Below, in pieces: positions 1 through 6,226 of a stretch of DNA of 7,933 nt (position 1 is the first letter of the stretch; each line of letters opens with the position of its first letter). Both the position numbers and the translations under genes were made by a program. The notes beneath the pieces were generated by a model. The model did no database searches, was not told where the DNA came from, and saw only the letters and a list, made by a program, of their open reading frames with translations. The stretch comes from an uncultured Roseburia sp. (GTDB taxonomy: Bacteria > Bacillota > Clostridia > Lachnospirales > Lachnospiraceae), in NCBI GenBank assembly GCA_946055175.1, contig CAMGET010000048.1:1-7933 (forward strand). The letters are read 5' to 3'.

Positions 1-241
1 CTCTGTCTTTATTAGACTTTGACACCTGACTCACATAACCAATGCGCAGATTCTCGTCTTTTCTTATCTTTCCATCATATAAATACTCTTCTGTATTCAT
101 AAGCATCTGAAGGAGTGTCGTTTTTCCGGTACCATTGCTGCCTATAAACACACAATGCTGGCCCTCTTCCAGATGAAAAGAAACATTTGTATATAATTCC
201 TTGTCTGAATAAGAAAAAGATAAATTCTCAACTGCTAACAT
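1..241 (-). CDS. ABC-F-like ATP-binding protein, N-terminal 80 residues (partial)
   Basis: Only the first 80 codons are present; the gene runs off the left edge. The start is the ATG at 241-239, with GAGG as a likely ribosome binding site overlapping the stop of the response regulator, which ends 3 nt upstream. The two genes are therefore probably translationally coupled. A Walker A motif, GSNGTGKT, sits at residues 34-41, followed by TLLQML. A Q-loop glutamine lies at residue 72 in GYVSQ. The short start (MLAVENLSFSYSDKELY) and the GYVSQ segment soon after Walker A resemble ABC-F proteins, which are soluble tandem-ATPase proteins acting on ribosomes, some giving antibiotic resistance. It does not look like a MalK/MsmX sugar ATPase, whose Walker A is usually GPSGCGKST. 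A one-domain transporter ATPase cannot be excluded, because the linker, signature motif and second domain lie outside the window. ATP binding is well supported; the family is a moderate-confidence inference. Confidence 0.8.
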   Translation of the reverse strand, partial: MLAVENLSFSYSDKELYTNVSFHLEEGQHCVFIGSNGTGKTTLLQMLMNTEEYLYDGKIRKDENLRIGYVSQVSKSNKDR

Positions 242-244
242 GGG

Positions 245-1003
245 TTACCTCGCTAATACTTTATTTCGATATTCGTTTGCCGAAACGCCTTCCTGTTTTT
301 TAAACACGCGGGAAAAATGTGCCAAATCCAAAAATCCCACCTGTTCCGCAATATCCCCAATACGTAAAGATGGATCTCTTAGCAATTCTTTCGCATGCTC
401 CACACGTACATGATTTAAAAGATCAGAAAAGCTCTGTCCGGTGTGGCGATTTAATAATTTACTCAAATGCCACTGGCTCACATAGGTTTTTTCTGCCACC
501 TCCCCAAGTGTCAGCTTTTGTGTGTAGTTCTCCTCTATGTAGGCAAGCGCATTTTTGACAATAAAGCTGCTTGATGCCCGTTCCTGTTTCTCCCCCGTTT
601 CTTCCTCCTGTTCTCCGGAAATACCTTTTCGCTTCAGATTCTCACACATAACGCTTATCGCTTCCTCTATCTCATCCATATTGGATGGTTTCAGAAGGAA
701 ACGCGTTACCCCAAGTCTGATTGCCTCTCTGGCATATTCAAAGTCCCGGAAGCCCGTCAATACACTAACCTCTAAATCCGGAAATTGGGAATTGATTGCT
801 GCAATCATGACAAGCCCGTTCATCTCAGGCATGCAGATATCCATAAACACAATATCCGGATTTACCTCTTCAATTATTTTTCTTCCCTCTAATCCATCAT
901 GCGCAGTTGCAACCACTTTGCAATTCCATTTCTCCCATTCTACGCTTCTGGATAATCCTTCTACAATAATCGGTTCATCATCTACCAGCACAACCTTGTA
1001 CAT
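245..1003 (-). CDS. YesN-type response regulator: receiver domain plus AraC-family DNA-binding domain
   Basis: A 252-residue cytoplasmic regulator. The receiver domain covers about residues 2-120 and has the full active site: acidic pair D8/D9, phosphoacceptor D55 in MDICMP, T83 in LTGF, and K105 in LLKPS. A hydrophilic linker rich in Glu and Lys (about 121-145) leads to an AraC-type domain (about 147-250) with two helix-turn-helix units, near 164-187 and 212-236. The second contains IGDIAEQVGFLDLAHFSRVFKK, shown here only as the family hallmark, ending in an F-S-R-x-F-K-K pattern. The start at 1003 has a GGGGG ribosome binding site 5 nt upstream. The gene follows the second permease by 34 nt with no visible terminator, so it is probably the fourth gene of the transport operon. 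The likely partner is the kinase at 4290-6137, lying on the other side of the transporter genes. It probably activates the promoter near 4246-4274. Domain call is firm; partner and target are inferred. Confidence 0.95.
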   Translation of the reverse strand: MYKVVLVDDEPIIVEGLSRSVEWEKWNCKVVATAHDGLEGRKIIEEVNPDIVFMDICMPEMNGLVMIAAINSQFPDLEVSVLTGFRDFEYAREAIRLGVTRFLLKPSNMDEIEEAISVMCENLKRKGISGEQEEETGEKQERASSSFIVKNALAYIEENYTQKLTLGEVAEKTYVSQWHLSKLLNRHTGQSFSDLLNHVRVEHAKELLRDPSLRIGDIAEQVGFLDLAHFSRVFKKQEGVSANEYRNKVLAR

Positions 1004-1037
1004 AACTACCCCCTGTTATTTACACGCTATAAAAAGT

Positions 1038-1907
1038 TTATCCTTTTACTGCCCCGGCTGTCAATCCTTTGATGATGTTTTTCTGCAACAGAATATATAC
1101 CAGCATAACCGGAATTACAATAATAGTGACCGATGCTGCCATCAGACCAAAATCTGTTCCGTATTTCGAGCTGATTTCCTCTAAAAGCGTACATACAGGA
1201 TAATATTTTCTGTGACCGGCAATCATAATTTTCTGCACAAATAAGTCATTATACGACCATAAAAAGCTAAAAATTGCAACCGTTGCTAAAGACGGACGGC
1301 AAAGCGGAACAATGATTCGCACAAATACCTGAAAAACATTTGCCCCTTCCATATATGCTGCCTCCTCCATTTCCAATGGAATTGTCTGCATAAATCCAAT
1401 CATAACAATGGTAGCAAAACTTAAATTACCTGCAATCTGCGGTAAAATAACCGCAATCGGTTTTCCTAATAATCCCCACTGAATAATCATTTTGTACACA
1501 GGTATAATGGTTGCAAACGCCGGAAACATCAGACTTGCAACAATCAGACTGCGTATCAGTTCCTTTCCTCTAAAACGATAGCGCGTCATTCCAAATGACA
1601 TCAATGCCGATAAGACCATAACCCCAATGGTGACACAGCCTGAAATCAGAAAGCTGTTTTTATAGGCATTTAATACGTTTAATCTGCTAAAAGCATTCTC
1701 ATAGTTCATAAGGGTAAATTCCTGCGGCAGAGAAAATGAAGAACGCAATACCTCTGCGGATGGCTTAAAGGAATTTACAACAACCCACACAAAAGGGAAG
1801 ATAGTGATTACTGCCCATGCAATTAAAATGATGTACACTACAATCATTCCAATGCTTAATTTTTTCCTGCTCTTACGCACCTTTGGCATTATTACTGCAG
1901 CCTCCAT
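1038..1907 (-). CDS. Carbohydrate ABC transporter permease, MalG type
   Basis: A 289-residue inner-membrane permease of the carbohydrate uptake family (binding-protein-dependent inner membrane component, MalG/LacG-like). The N terminus is basic (residues 8-18), followed by a first membrane segment at about 20-44. Further hydrophobic segments lie near 88-106, 117-137, 150-172, 205-222 and 255-275, giving the six expected. The EAA loop that docks onto the ATPase is at about 181-203, beginning EEAAYMEGAN and ending near PLCRP. The ATG at 1907-1905 directly follows the TAG of the first permease (TAGATG), with GGAGGAGG 5 nt upstream, so translation is almost certainly coupled. A second ATG at codon 7 has a poorer spacing. 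With the upstream permease it should form the heterodimeric channel for the sugar delivered by the lipoprotein at 2858-4171. No energising ATPase of the MalK type is next to it. Substrate unknown. Confidence 0.96.
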   Translation of the reverse strand: MEAAVIMPKVRKSRKKLSIGMIVVYIILIAWAVITIFPFVWVVVNSFKPSAEVLRSSFSLPQEFTLMNYENAFSRLNVLNAYKNSFLISGCVTIGVMVLSALMSFGMTRYRFRGKELIRSLIVASLMFPAFATIIPVYKMIIQWGLLGKPIAVILPQIAGNLSFATIVMIGFMQTIPLEMEEAAYMEGANVFQVFVRIIVPLCRPSLATVAIFSFLWSYNDLFVQKIMIAGHRKYYPVCTLLEEISSKYGTDFGLMAASVTIIVIPVMLVYILLQKNIIKGLTAGAVKG

Positions 1908-2783
1908 CTATGCCTCCTCCTTCGTTAAAAACCCTACACCCTTTGATACCAATACTCCTAAAACGACGATTAAAAGCGCCTGTGTTGACGCATAGTCATA
2001 ATTATTAAGTCCATATGCAGTCTGATACATATAGGTGCCCAGGAAATGTGTCAGTCCCTGCGGCGCCCCGTTTGGCGCCAATACCCACGGAAGGTCAAAT
2101 ACCTTTAACGCACCGGTTACCGCTAAGGTTACTGAGGTAAAAAATACCGGTTTTAAGCTTGGCAGCGTAATGTAAAACACTTGCATAAACTTTCCGCAGC
2201 CATCAATGGCAGCAGCTTCGTAAATATCATCCGGGATATCACTTAACCCCGTCAGAAGAATGACAAAATAGAAACCGATATAACTCCATAAGGTCGGAAT
2301 GCATATCATGGCAAATGCTGTATCCGTTCCAAGCCAGAGCACCGGCTCTTTTCCAAAATACTCCAATATCTGGTTTAACATACCGCCGTTATAGTTATAG
2401 AACAGTTTAAACATAAGTCCTATCGCTGTAGCTGAAATCACAACCGGAAAGAAATAAACGGTGCGGAAAAACTGCTGCAGTTTTTTCACCTGGGATACCA
2501 TAACTGCAAGTACAAAGGCAATTCCCACCTCAAAAATAACGGTCAGAACCATCATTTTTAATGTATTGATTACTGCGACCTTCATATCCGGGTCTGTAAA
2601 TAATCTCTTGTAATTATCTAATCCAATAAAATCAAACTCCTGTCCCGGCATCTTTACAACAGAAGCCATGTCAAAAAAACTATTCCTGATATTTTCTACA
2701 AACGGTATGTAAAGAAAGACCAGCAAAAACAGAAGTCCCGGAACTAAGAACAAAAATAAGGGCCATTTTTTCTTATATAGCAT
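1908..2783 (-). CDS. Carbohydrate ABC transporter permease, MalF/UgpA type
   Basis: A 291-residue inner-membrane permease of the sugar-uptake class (MalF/LacF/UgpA-like, short form without the large MalF periplasmic loop). The first membrane segment is at about residues 8-27. Others lie near 73-97, 107-127, 157-180, 210-228 and 266-284. The EAA loop is at about 189-212, starting EAAAIDGCGKF and ending LPSLKP, which is the usual ATPase-docking pattern. The ATG at 2783-2781 has AAAGGTGG 7 nt upstream. The gene follows the binding-protein gene by 74 nt, and that gap holds a hairpin with a T-tract, so it may be expressed less than the binding protein. It ends immediately before the start of the second permease. 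The family call is certain; the transported sugar cannot be read from the sequence. Confidence 0.96.
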   Translation of the reverse strand: MLYKKKWPLFLFLVPGLLFLLVFLYIPFVENIRNSFFDMASVVKMPGQEFDFIGLDNYKRLFTDPDMKVAVINTLKMMVLTVIFEVGIAFVLAVMVSQVKKLQQFFRTVYFFPVVISATAIGLMFKLFYNYNGGMLNQILEYFGKEPVLWLGTDTAFAMICIPTLWSYIGFYFVILLTGLSDIPDDIYEAAAIDGCGKFMQVFYITLPSLKPVFFTSVTLAVTGALKVFDLPWVLAPNGAPQGLTHFLGTYMYQTAYGLNNYDYASTQALLIVVLGVLVSKGVGFLTKEEA

Positions 2784-2806
2784 CTTTCTTCCACCTTTCT
2801 AGGCAC

Positions 2807-2844
2807 AAAAAACGAAGGGGCATACCTGGGCATTACCCCTCCGT
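2807..2844 (-). terminator. Hairpin plus T-tract between binding-protein and permease genes (terminator or attenuator)
   Basis: On the minus strand ACGGAGGGG (2844-2836) can pair with CCCCTTCGT (2820-2812), giving nine pairs including one G-U. The 15-nt loop could close further by a few pairs. The second arm runs straight into six T residues (2812-2807). This is a good intrinsic terminator shape, 13 nt after the binding-protein stop and about 24 nt before the first permease start. Because the downstream genes plainly belong to the same transporter, partial termination is more likely than a true operon end. Hairpins at this position are common in sugar ABC operons, where they raise the ratio of binding protein to membrane components. 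Confidence 0.8.
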
Positions 2845-2857
2845 CTTTATTCCTGCT

Positions 2858-4171
2858 TTACTTCATTGTTGCTAACGCTTCATTAATTGCGTCTTCTGCT
2901 GTAATCGCACCTGTAGATACTTTTACAATCTGTGCAACAAGTGTCTTATATGCATCACCGATTCTGGCATCTGTTGGTGCCACAATTGCGCTTGCACTGC
3001 TTGTATATGCTGCAATAGACTCTGCAAATGGTGTTGCTCCGTCAACCGGAGTTACTTCTACTGCTGCCTGAGAAACAGCACCTGTTGCTTCCCAGTAACG
3101 CTGTACGCCTGCCTGTGAAGTATGTGCCATAACAAATTTAACAGCTGCATCTCTCTTGTCCGGATCTTCCCATGCTTTTCTTGTAATATAAAAGCCAGAA
3201 GAAATACCACCGATTAATGAATTTGCTTCTGCTTTCTGGTTTGGAACACCAGGGAATGCAATTACAACGGTATTATCCGTATCTGTGATGTTACCTGAAT
3301 ACCAGGAACCGTCTAACTGCATAGCAGCTTTTTTGTCTCTGAATAATTGTCCGGTATAAGCATCATCTACCGTATCTGTATCAGCCGGGAATGCGCCCAT
3401 ATCTCTTAATGTTTTAAAGAGGCTAAGTCCTTCTGCCCAACCCCCCGGAGCTGTTGTTGGAATCGTGGTGAATTCATCTACGCCTGATGAATAAAGCATT
3501 AAGAACTCAATCCAGTAATGTGGTACATTGTTTAAAGAACATGCAATCGGAATAATGTCGTTTTCCTTGAATGTTTCGATTGCTGTTACCAATGAATCCC
3601 AATCTGTCGGAAGTTCCAGATTATACTGGTCAAATAAGTCCTTGTTACAAAACAGGCCTTCCCAGTATCCGGTTGTCGGAACTGCTCTTTCCACTCCATC
3701 TGTATTAGCAGCTGCACTCAATGCGGAATCCAGTGTATCTTTTGCATATTCCGGATATTCCGCGCGAATCTCTTCAATAGAAACCAGCTTATCGGTTGCT
3801 ACGATTGTGTCTGCTGTTGCATCTGTAAAAAACTGGATAACGTCCGGTTCATTTCCTACTGAAAAGTCTGCATTCACTGCTGCTTTCCACTCTTCATCGG
3901 AAGACTGTGAATTGTCTTCAATGGTAATGTAATCATACTGTGCCATTAGTTCATCATTGATTGCCTGATACACCTGCGCATTTGGATCTGTTCCCCCGAA
4001 CATAGACACTGTTTTTAATGTTACTTCTTTTTTTCCTTCTTCGGAAACTACGTTGCCTCCGCTTTCCGTTCCTGCATTGCCAGTTGTACCGTTTGCATTG
4101 CCCCCGCATCCTGCAAACATCGATACAGCCATCGCACTGACTAACAATACAGATAATACTTTTTTCTTCAT
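2858..4171 (-). CDS. Sugar-binding lipoprotein of an ABC transporter (SBP_bac_1 type)
   Basis: A 437-residue extracellular solute-binding protein, anchored to the outer face of the membrane by a lipid. From the chosen start there is a classic lipoprotein signal: KKK at residues 2-4, a hydrophobic core at about 5-20, and a lipobox FAGC with Cys22 as the lipidation site. A Gly/Asn/Glu-rich linker (about 23-48) precedes the two-lobed binding domain (about 50-430), whose layout is typical of family 1 sugar-binding proteins. I chose the ATG at 4171-4169 because GGAGGG lies 7 nt upstream; an in-frame ATG at 4189 lies upstream of that site and would add six residues spoiling the signal peptide. The gene probably starts the transport operon and is followed by a hairpin and then two permeases. 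A -10 element lies about 75 nt upstream. The ligand is unknown; an oligosaccharide is likely given the GH94 phosphorylase nearby. Confidence 0.95.
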   Translation of the reverse strand: MKKKVLSVLLVSAMAVSMFAGCGGNANGTTGNAGTESGGNVVSEEGKKEVTLKTVSMFGGTDPNAQVYQAINDELMAQYDYITIEDNSQSSDEEWKAAVNADFSVGNEPDVIQFFTDATADTIVATDKLVSIEEIRAEYPEYAKDTLDSALSAAANTDGVERAVPTTGYWEGLFCNKDLFDQYNLELPTDWDSLVTAIETFKENDIIPIACSLNNVPHYWIEFLMLYSSGVDEFTTIPTTAPGGWAEGLSLFKTLRDMGAFPADTDTVDDAYTGQLFRDKKAAMQLDGSWYSGNITDTDNTVVIAFPGVPNQKAEANSLIGGISSGFYITRKAWEDPDKRDAAVKFVMAHTSQAGVQRYWEATGAVSQAAVEVTPVDGATPFAESIAAYTSSASAIVAPTDARIGDAYKTLVAQIVKVSTGAITAEDAINEALATMK

Positions 4172-4178
4172 GATAAAA

Positions 4179-4184
4179 CCCTCC
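4179..4184 (-). promoter_or_regulatory. Ribosome binding site that sets the start of the sugar-binding lipoprotein
   Basis: GGAGGG on the minus strand lies 7 nt upstream of the ATG at 4171. It lies inside the six-codon extension that the upstream ATG at 4189 would give, which argues that the longer reading is wrong. Confidence 0.85.
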
Positions 4185-4206
4185 TTCATACGATATGTAA
4201 TGATTT

Positions 4207-4226
4207 AGCACTGCATTTGCAATGCT
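4207..4226. repeat. Imperfect 20-bp inverted repeat in the leader of the binding-protein gene
   Basis: AGCACTGCATTTGCAATGCT on the plus strand is symmetric around 4216/4217. Eight of ten position pairs match; the mismatches are the fifth pair and the central TT. A perfect inner palindrome, GCATT-TGC-AATGC, lies at 4213-4225. It is downstream of the predicted -10 box (4251-4246) and upstream of the ribosome binding site, so it lies in the probable 5' leader. It could be a repressor operator or a small RNA hairpin. It lacks the central CG typical of LacI-family operators. Function is inference only. Confidence 0.4.
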
Positions 4227-4245
4227 CTCTCTTTATTACACTCAT

Positions 4246-4274
4246 ATTATAAGGTGATAATTGCTAAAAAGCAT
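4246..4274 (-). promoter_or_regulatory. Probable promoter of the transport operon, with a perfect -10 and a poor -35
   Basis: A perfect TATAAT lies on the minus strand at 4251-4246. At the usual 17-nt spacing the -35 position (4274-4269) reads ATGCTT, which matches TTGACA poorly. Transcription would start near 4239, giving a leader of about 68 nt. A good -10 with a weak -35 is what is expected of a promoter needing an activator, and the AraC-type response regulator in the same locus is the natural candidate. No clear terminator is visible between the kinase stop (4290) and this site, so read-through from the kinase gene is also possible. Confidence 0.55.
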
Positions 4275-4289
4275 TAGACTGAGTTGCCA

Positions 4290-6137
4290 CTATTTGTTTA
4301 ATCTTGCCATGTTTTTTAATTCATTCTCTACTGCGTTTCGTTCTTTTAACGATTTTTCCTCTTCCTTATTATTATATGGTATCGTAATTGTAGAAACTGT
4401 TTCAAAATCTTTGGTCTGGTCAATGGAAAGTCCATATTCCTCTCCGTATACAAGACGGATTCGCCTGTTCACATTCTGGATTCCTATAGAAGTATGACGT
4501 CCGGTGGTTTCCGGAAGCATGGATTCATCTCCGTCTAAAATTGCCTGAATACGCTCTTTGTCTTTTTGTGTCATTTCTTTTCCGGTGTTGCGTACCTCAA
4601 GGTACACATTTTCCTCATCATGATATACCCGCAGGCGGATGGCACCATTTTTAACAGTTTCCACCCCATGCACAATCGCATTTTCCACAATCGGTTGCAA
4701 AATCAGAGGCGGCACCATAATATACAGCAAGTCCTCATCAATTTCCCTTTCAATGGACAGTCTTTGTCCGAACCGCATGGACATAATATAGAAATAGGCA
4801 TCAATGCACTGCAGTTCCTCTGCCAGATGAATGGATTTTACGTTTGCCCGGTTCATGCGGTAATCCAGCACCGTTCCTAAAGACTCAATCATCTTTGATA
4901 CCACAACATCCCCTGACATACGCGCCTGCCAGTTCATCATTTCTAAGGTATTATTTAAAAAATGCGGATTAATCTGCGCCTGTAATGCCTGAATCTGTGC
5001 ATCCTTTCTGGCGAGCTTTTCATCATAAACATAGTCAAACAAGTATTTCACCTGCCCCGACATCCGGTCAAATCCTTCCATCATATACTGAAATTCCAGA
5101 TTTGGCATTGCCTCGCCGCCTACTTTTGCTCCGATTTCTCCCGCTTCCATCTTCTGATATGCCTGCATCATACGCTCTACCGGAATCTGGATATGTCTGC
5201 GCAAAAAATATACTCCATAGCAGAAAAGAGGAATGAATAAAAACAGCATAACCGCTACAATCGTATAAAACTCATACAGACTGGAATACAGTTCACTTCT
5301 TTTTGCAAAAACTACAACCCCAATGTGATAATTATCCTCTCGCTCCTGATAGAGATAACCATTATAGTCTCTGTCTTCCATCCGGGTTACAACACGGTTT
5401 GATGTACCATCATACTCGGCTAAAAGCTGTGTCAGCAGTTTCCACTGCGTGCTTTCCTCTTCTATTCCCGCAAAATCAATGACATCTTCATTACTGCCAA
5501 TGCAGATTACCATATTTTCGCGAATATCCGCCGGCACATCCTGAAAGATTTTTTGTTTATTTAACTCTACTACCAGCGTGCCGTAACGTTCATAATCCGT
5601 TGTCGTATAGAGATTTCTTACAATAAACATTCTTCCGTTCACAATTCGTACATAGGCATAAGAAGAATCCATTGCAATAATATCCGCTAATCCCGGCTCA
5701 ATCTCCTTTACATAACTGTTAAATGCAATACCTGTCCGGGAAGAAAAACATTCTGCCTTACTTTCTCCGTAACGGTAAAATGCATACATGTTAAACCGCT
5801 CATCCAAGTAAAACTTTCCCTTTAAGCTGGTATTCACTTCCTGCAAGTATTCCGTTGCAGAAAGACTCCCTTCCTCATATTTCTTCCATGAATTTTCCCA
5901 TGTTTTTTCGTATGACGGCCGTTGGCACAAAGCAATGGCATCCCCAATACGGATGGAAGCAAATGCCGCCACATTCGATAGTTCATCCTCCATCAGGCCT
6001 TCCGCTTTTTCGATGATTCCCTGCTGATAAGACAGCGTTGTAAATGCGAAAAATATCACAAGCGGTATCGCCCAGCATAATAGCATAAAGGTAAGAATTC
6101 TTCTGTTCAGCGATTTTGGTTTCTTTTCTCTTTTCAT
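4290..6137 (-). CDS. Membrane sensor histidine kinase, YesM/LytS type
   Basis: A 615-residue sensor kinase. A basic N terminus (MKREKKPKSLNRR) is followed by a membrane segment at about 15-36, an extracytoplasmic region at about 38-288, a second membrane segment at about 290-312, and a HAMP-like linker (about 313-366). The His_kinase domain begins near 376, with the phosphoacceptor H392 in QINPHFLNN. The ATPase domain has an N-box, IVENAIVHG (about 483-491), and a G2-like region SIGIQNVNRRI (about 550-560). The G1 position reads NTGKE (517-521), without the usual DxGxG. A charged tail (about 590-615) follows the ATPase fold. I chose the ATG at 6137 because GGGAG lies 5 nt upstream; another in-frame ATG at 6149 adds four residues and has no clear binding site. 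It probably phosphorylates the regulator at 245-1003 when it detects the sugar, directly or through the binding protein. Family certain; ligand unknown. Confidence 0.95.
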   Translation of the reverse strand: MKREKKPKSLNRRILTFMLLCWAIPLVIFFAFTTLSYQQGIIEKAEGLMEDELSNVAAFASIRIGDAIALCQRPSYEKTWENSWKKYEEGSLSATEYLQEVNTSLKGKFYLDERFNMYAFYRYGESKAECFSSRTGIAFNSYVKEIEPGLADIIAMDSSYAYVRIVNGRMFIVRNLYTTTDYERYGTLVVELNKQKIFQDVPADIRENMVICIGSNEDVIDFAGIEEESTQWKLLTQLLAEYDGTSNRVVTRMEDRDYNGYLYQEREDNYHIGVVVFAKRSELYSSLYEFYTIVAVMLFLFIPLFCYGVYFLRRHIQIPVERMMQAYQKMEAGEIGAKVGGEAMPNLEFQYMMEGFDRMSGQVKYLFDYVYDEKLARKDAQIQALQAQINPHFLNNTLEMMNWQARMSGDVVVSKMIESLGTVLDYRMNRANVKSIHLAEELQCIDAYFYIMSMRFGQRLSIEREIDEDLLYIMVPPLILQPIVENAIVHGVETVKNGAIRLRVYHDEENVYLEVRNTGKEMTQKDKERIQAILDGDESMLPETTGRHTSIGIQNVNRRIRLVYGEEYGLSIDQTKDFETVSTITIPYNNKEEEKSLKERNAVENELKNMARLNK

Positions 6138-6142
6138 AGTTT

Positions 6143-6147
6143 CTCCC
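6143..6147 (-). promoter_or_regulatory. Ribosome binding site that sets the start of the sensor kinase
   Basis: GGGAG on the minus strand lies 5 nt upstream of the ATG at 6137. It abuts the alternative ATG at 6149-6147 and overlaps it by one base, so it cannot serve that upstream start. The shorter reading is therefore preferred. Confidence 0.7.
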
Positions 6148-6175
6148 ATGCCATAACTCTTTGGTATCTTTCTTT

Positions 6176-6181
6176 ATTATA
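6176..6181 (-). promoter_or_regulatory. Possible -10 element for the sensor kinase
   Basis: A perfect TATAAT lies on the minus strand 38 nt upstream of the kinase start. The matching -35 position (about 6204-6199) reads ATGCGG, which is not a -35, and falls inside the preceding hairpin. There is no TG extended -10. It may be a weak or activator-dependent promoter, or a chance match in an AT-rich spacer. Confidence 0.3.
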
Positions 6182-6184
6182 ATC

Positions 6185-6212
6185 GAAAAGGGATGCCACC
6201 GCATCCCTTCTT
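6185..6212 (-). terminator. Hairpin terminator after the phosphohexomutase gene
   Basis: On the minus strand AAGGGATGC (6209-6201) pairs perfectly with GCATCCCTT (6196-6188) around a GGTG loop, and the stem can extend by a G-U and an A-U pair. Four T residues (6189-6186) follow the C run, but most are used in the stem and the next bases are CG, so termination may be incomplete. It lies 15 nt after the mutase stop and is the likely end of the phosphorylase-mutase transcript. Confidence 0.7.
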
Positions 6213-6226
6213 TTCCAATTTGTTTT

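Noticed and set aside
697..710. GGAAACGCGTTACC, resembling a catabolite-control (cre) site
   Set aside because: The CG is out of register with the cre consensus, the end bases do not match, and it lies inside the regulator coding region. No better candidate was found near the promoters.
555..1184. Plus-strand open reading frame of 209 codons
   Set aside because: It lies opposite the response regulator and the end of the second permease, both with clear domains. It has no recognisable motif, and its composition is that of an antisense shadow.
3528..3932. Plus-strand open frame of 134 codons opposite the binding-protein gene
   Set aside because: It is an antisense shadow of the sugar-binding protein; the Ser/Val/Ala-rich composition reflects the complementary codons.
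3954..4211. Minus-strand 85-codon frame starting just upstream of the binding protein
   Set aside because: It is a shifted frame through the signal peptide and linker of the lipoprotein, which has the better start, ribosome binding site and lipobox.
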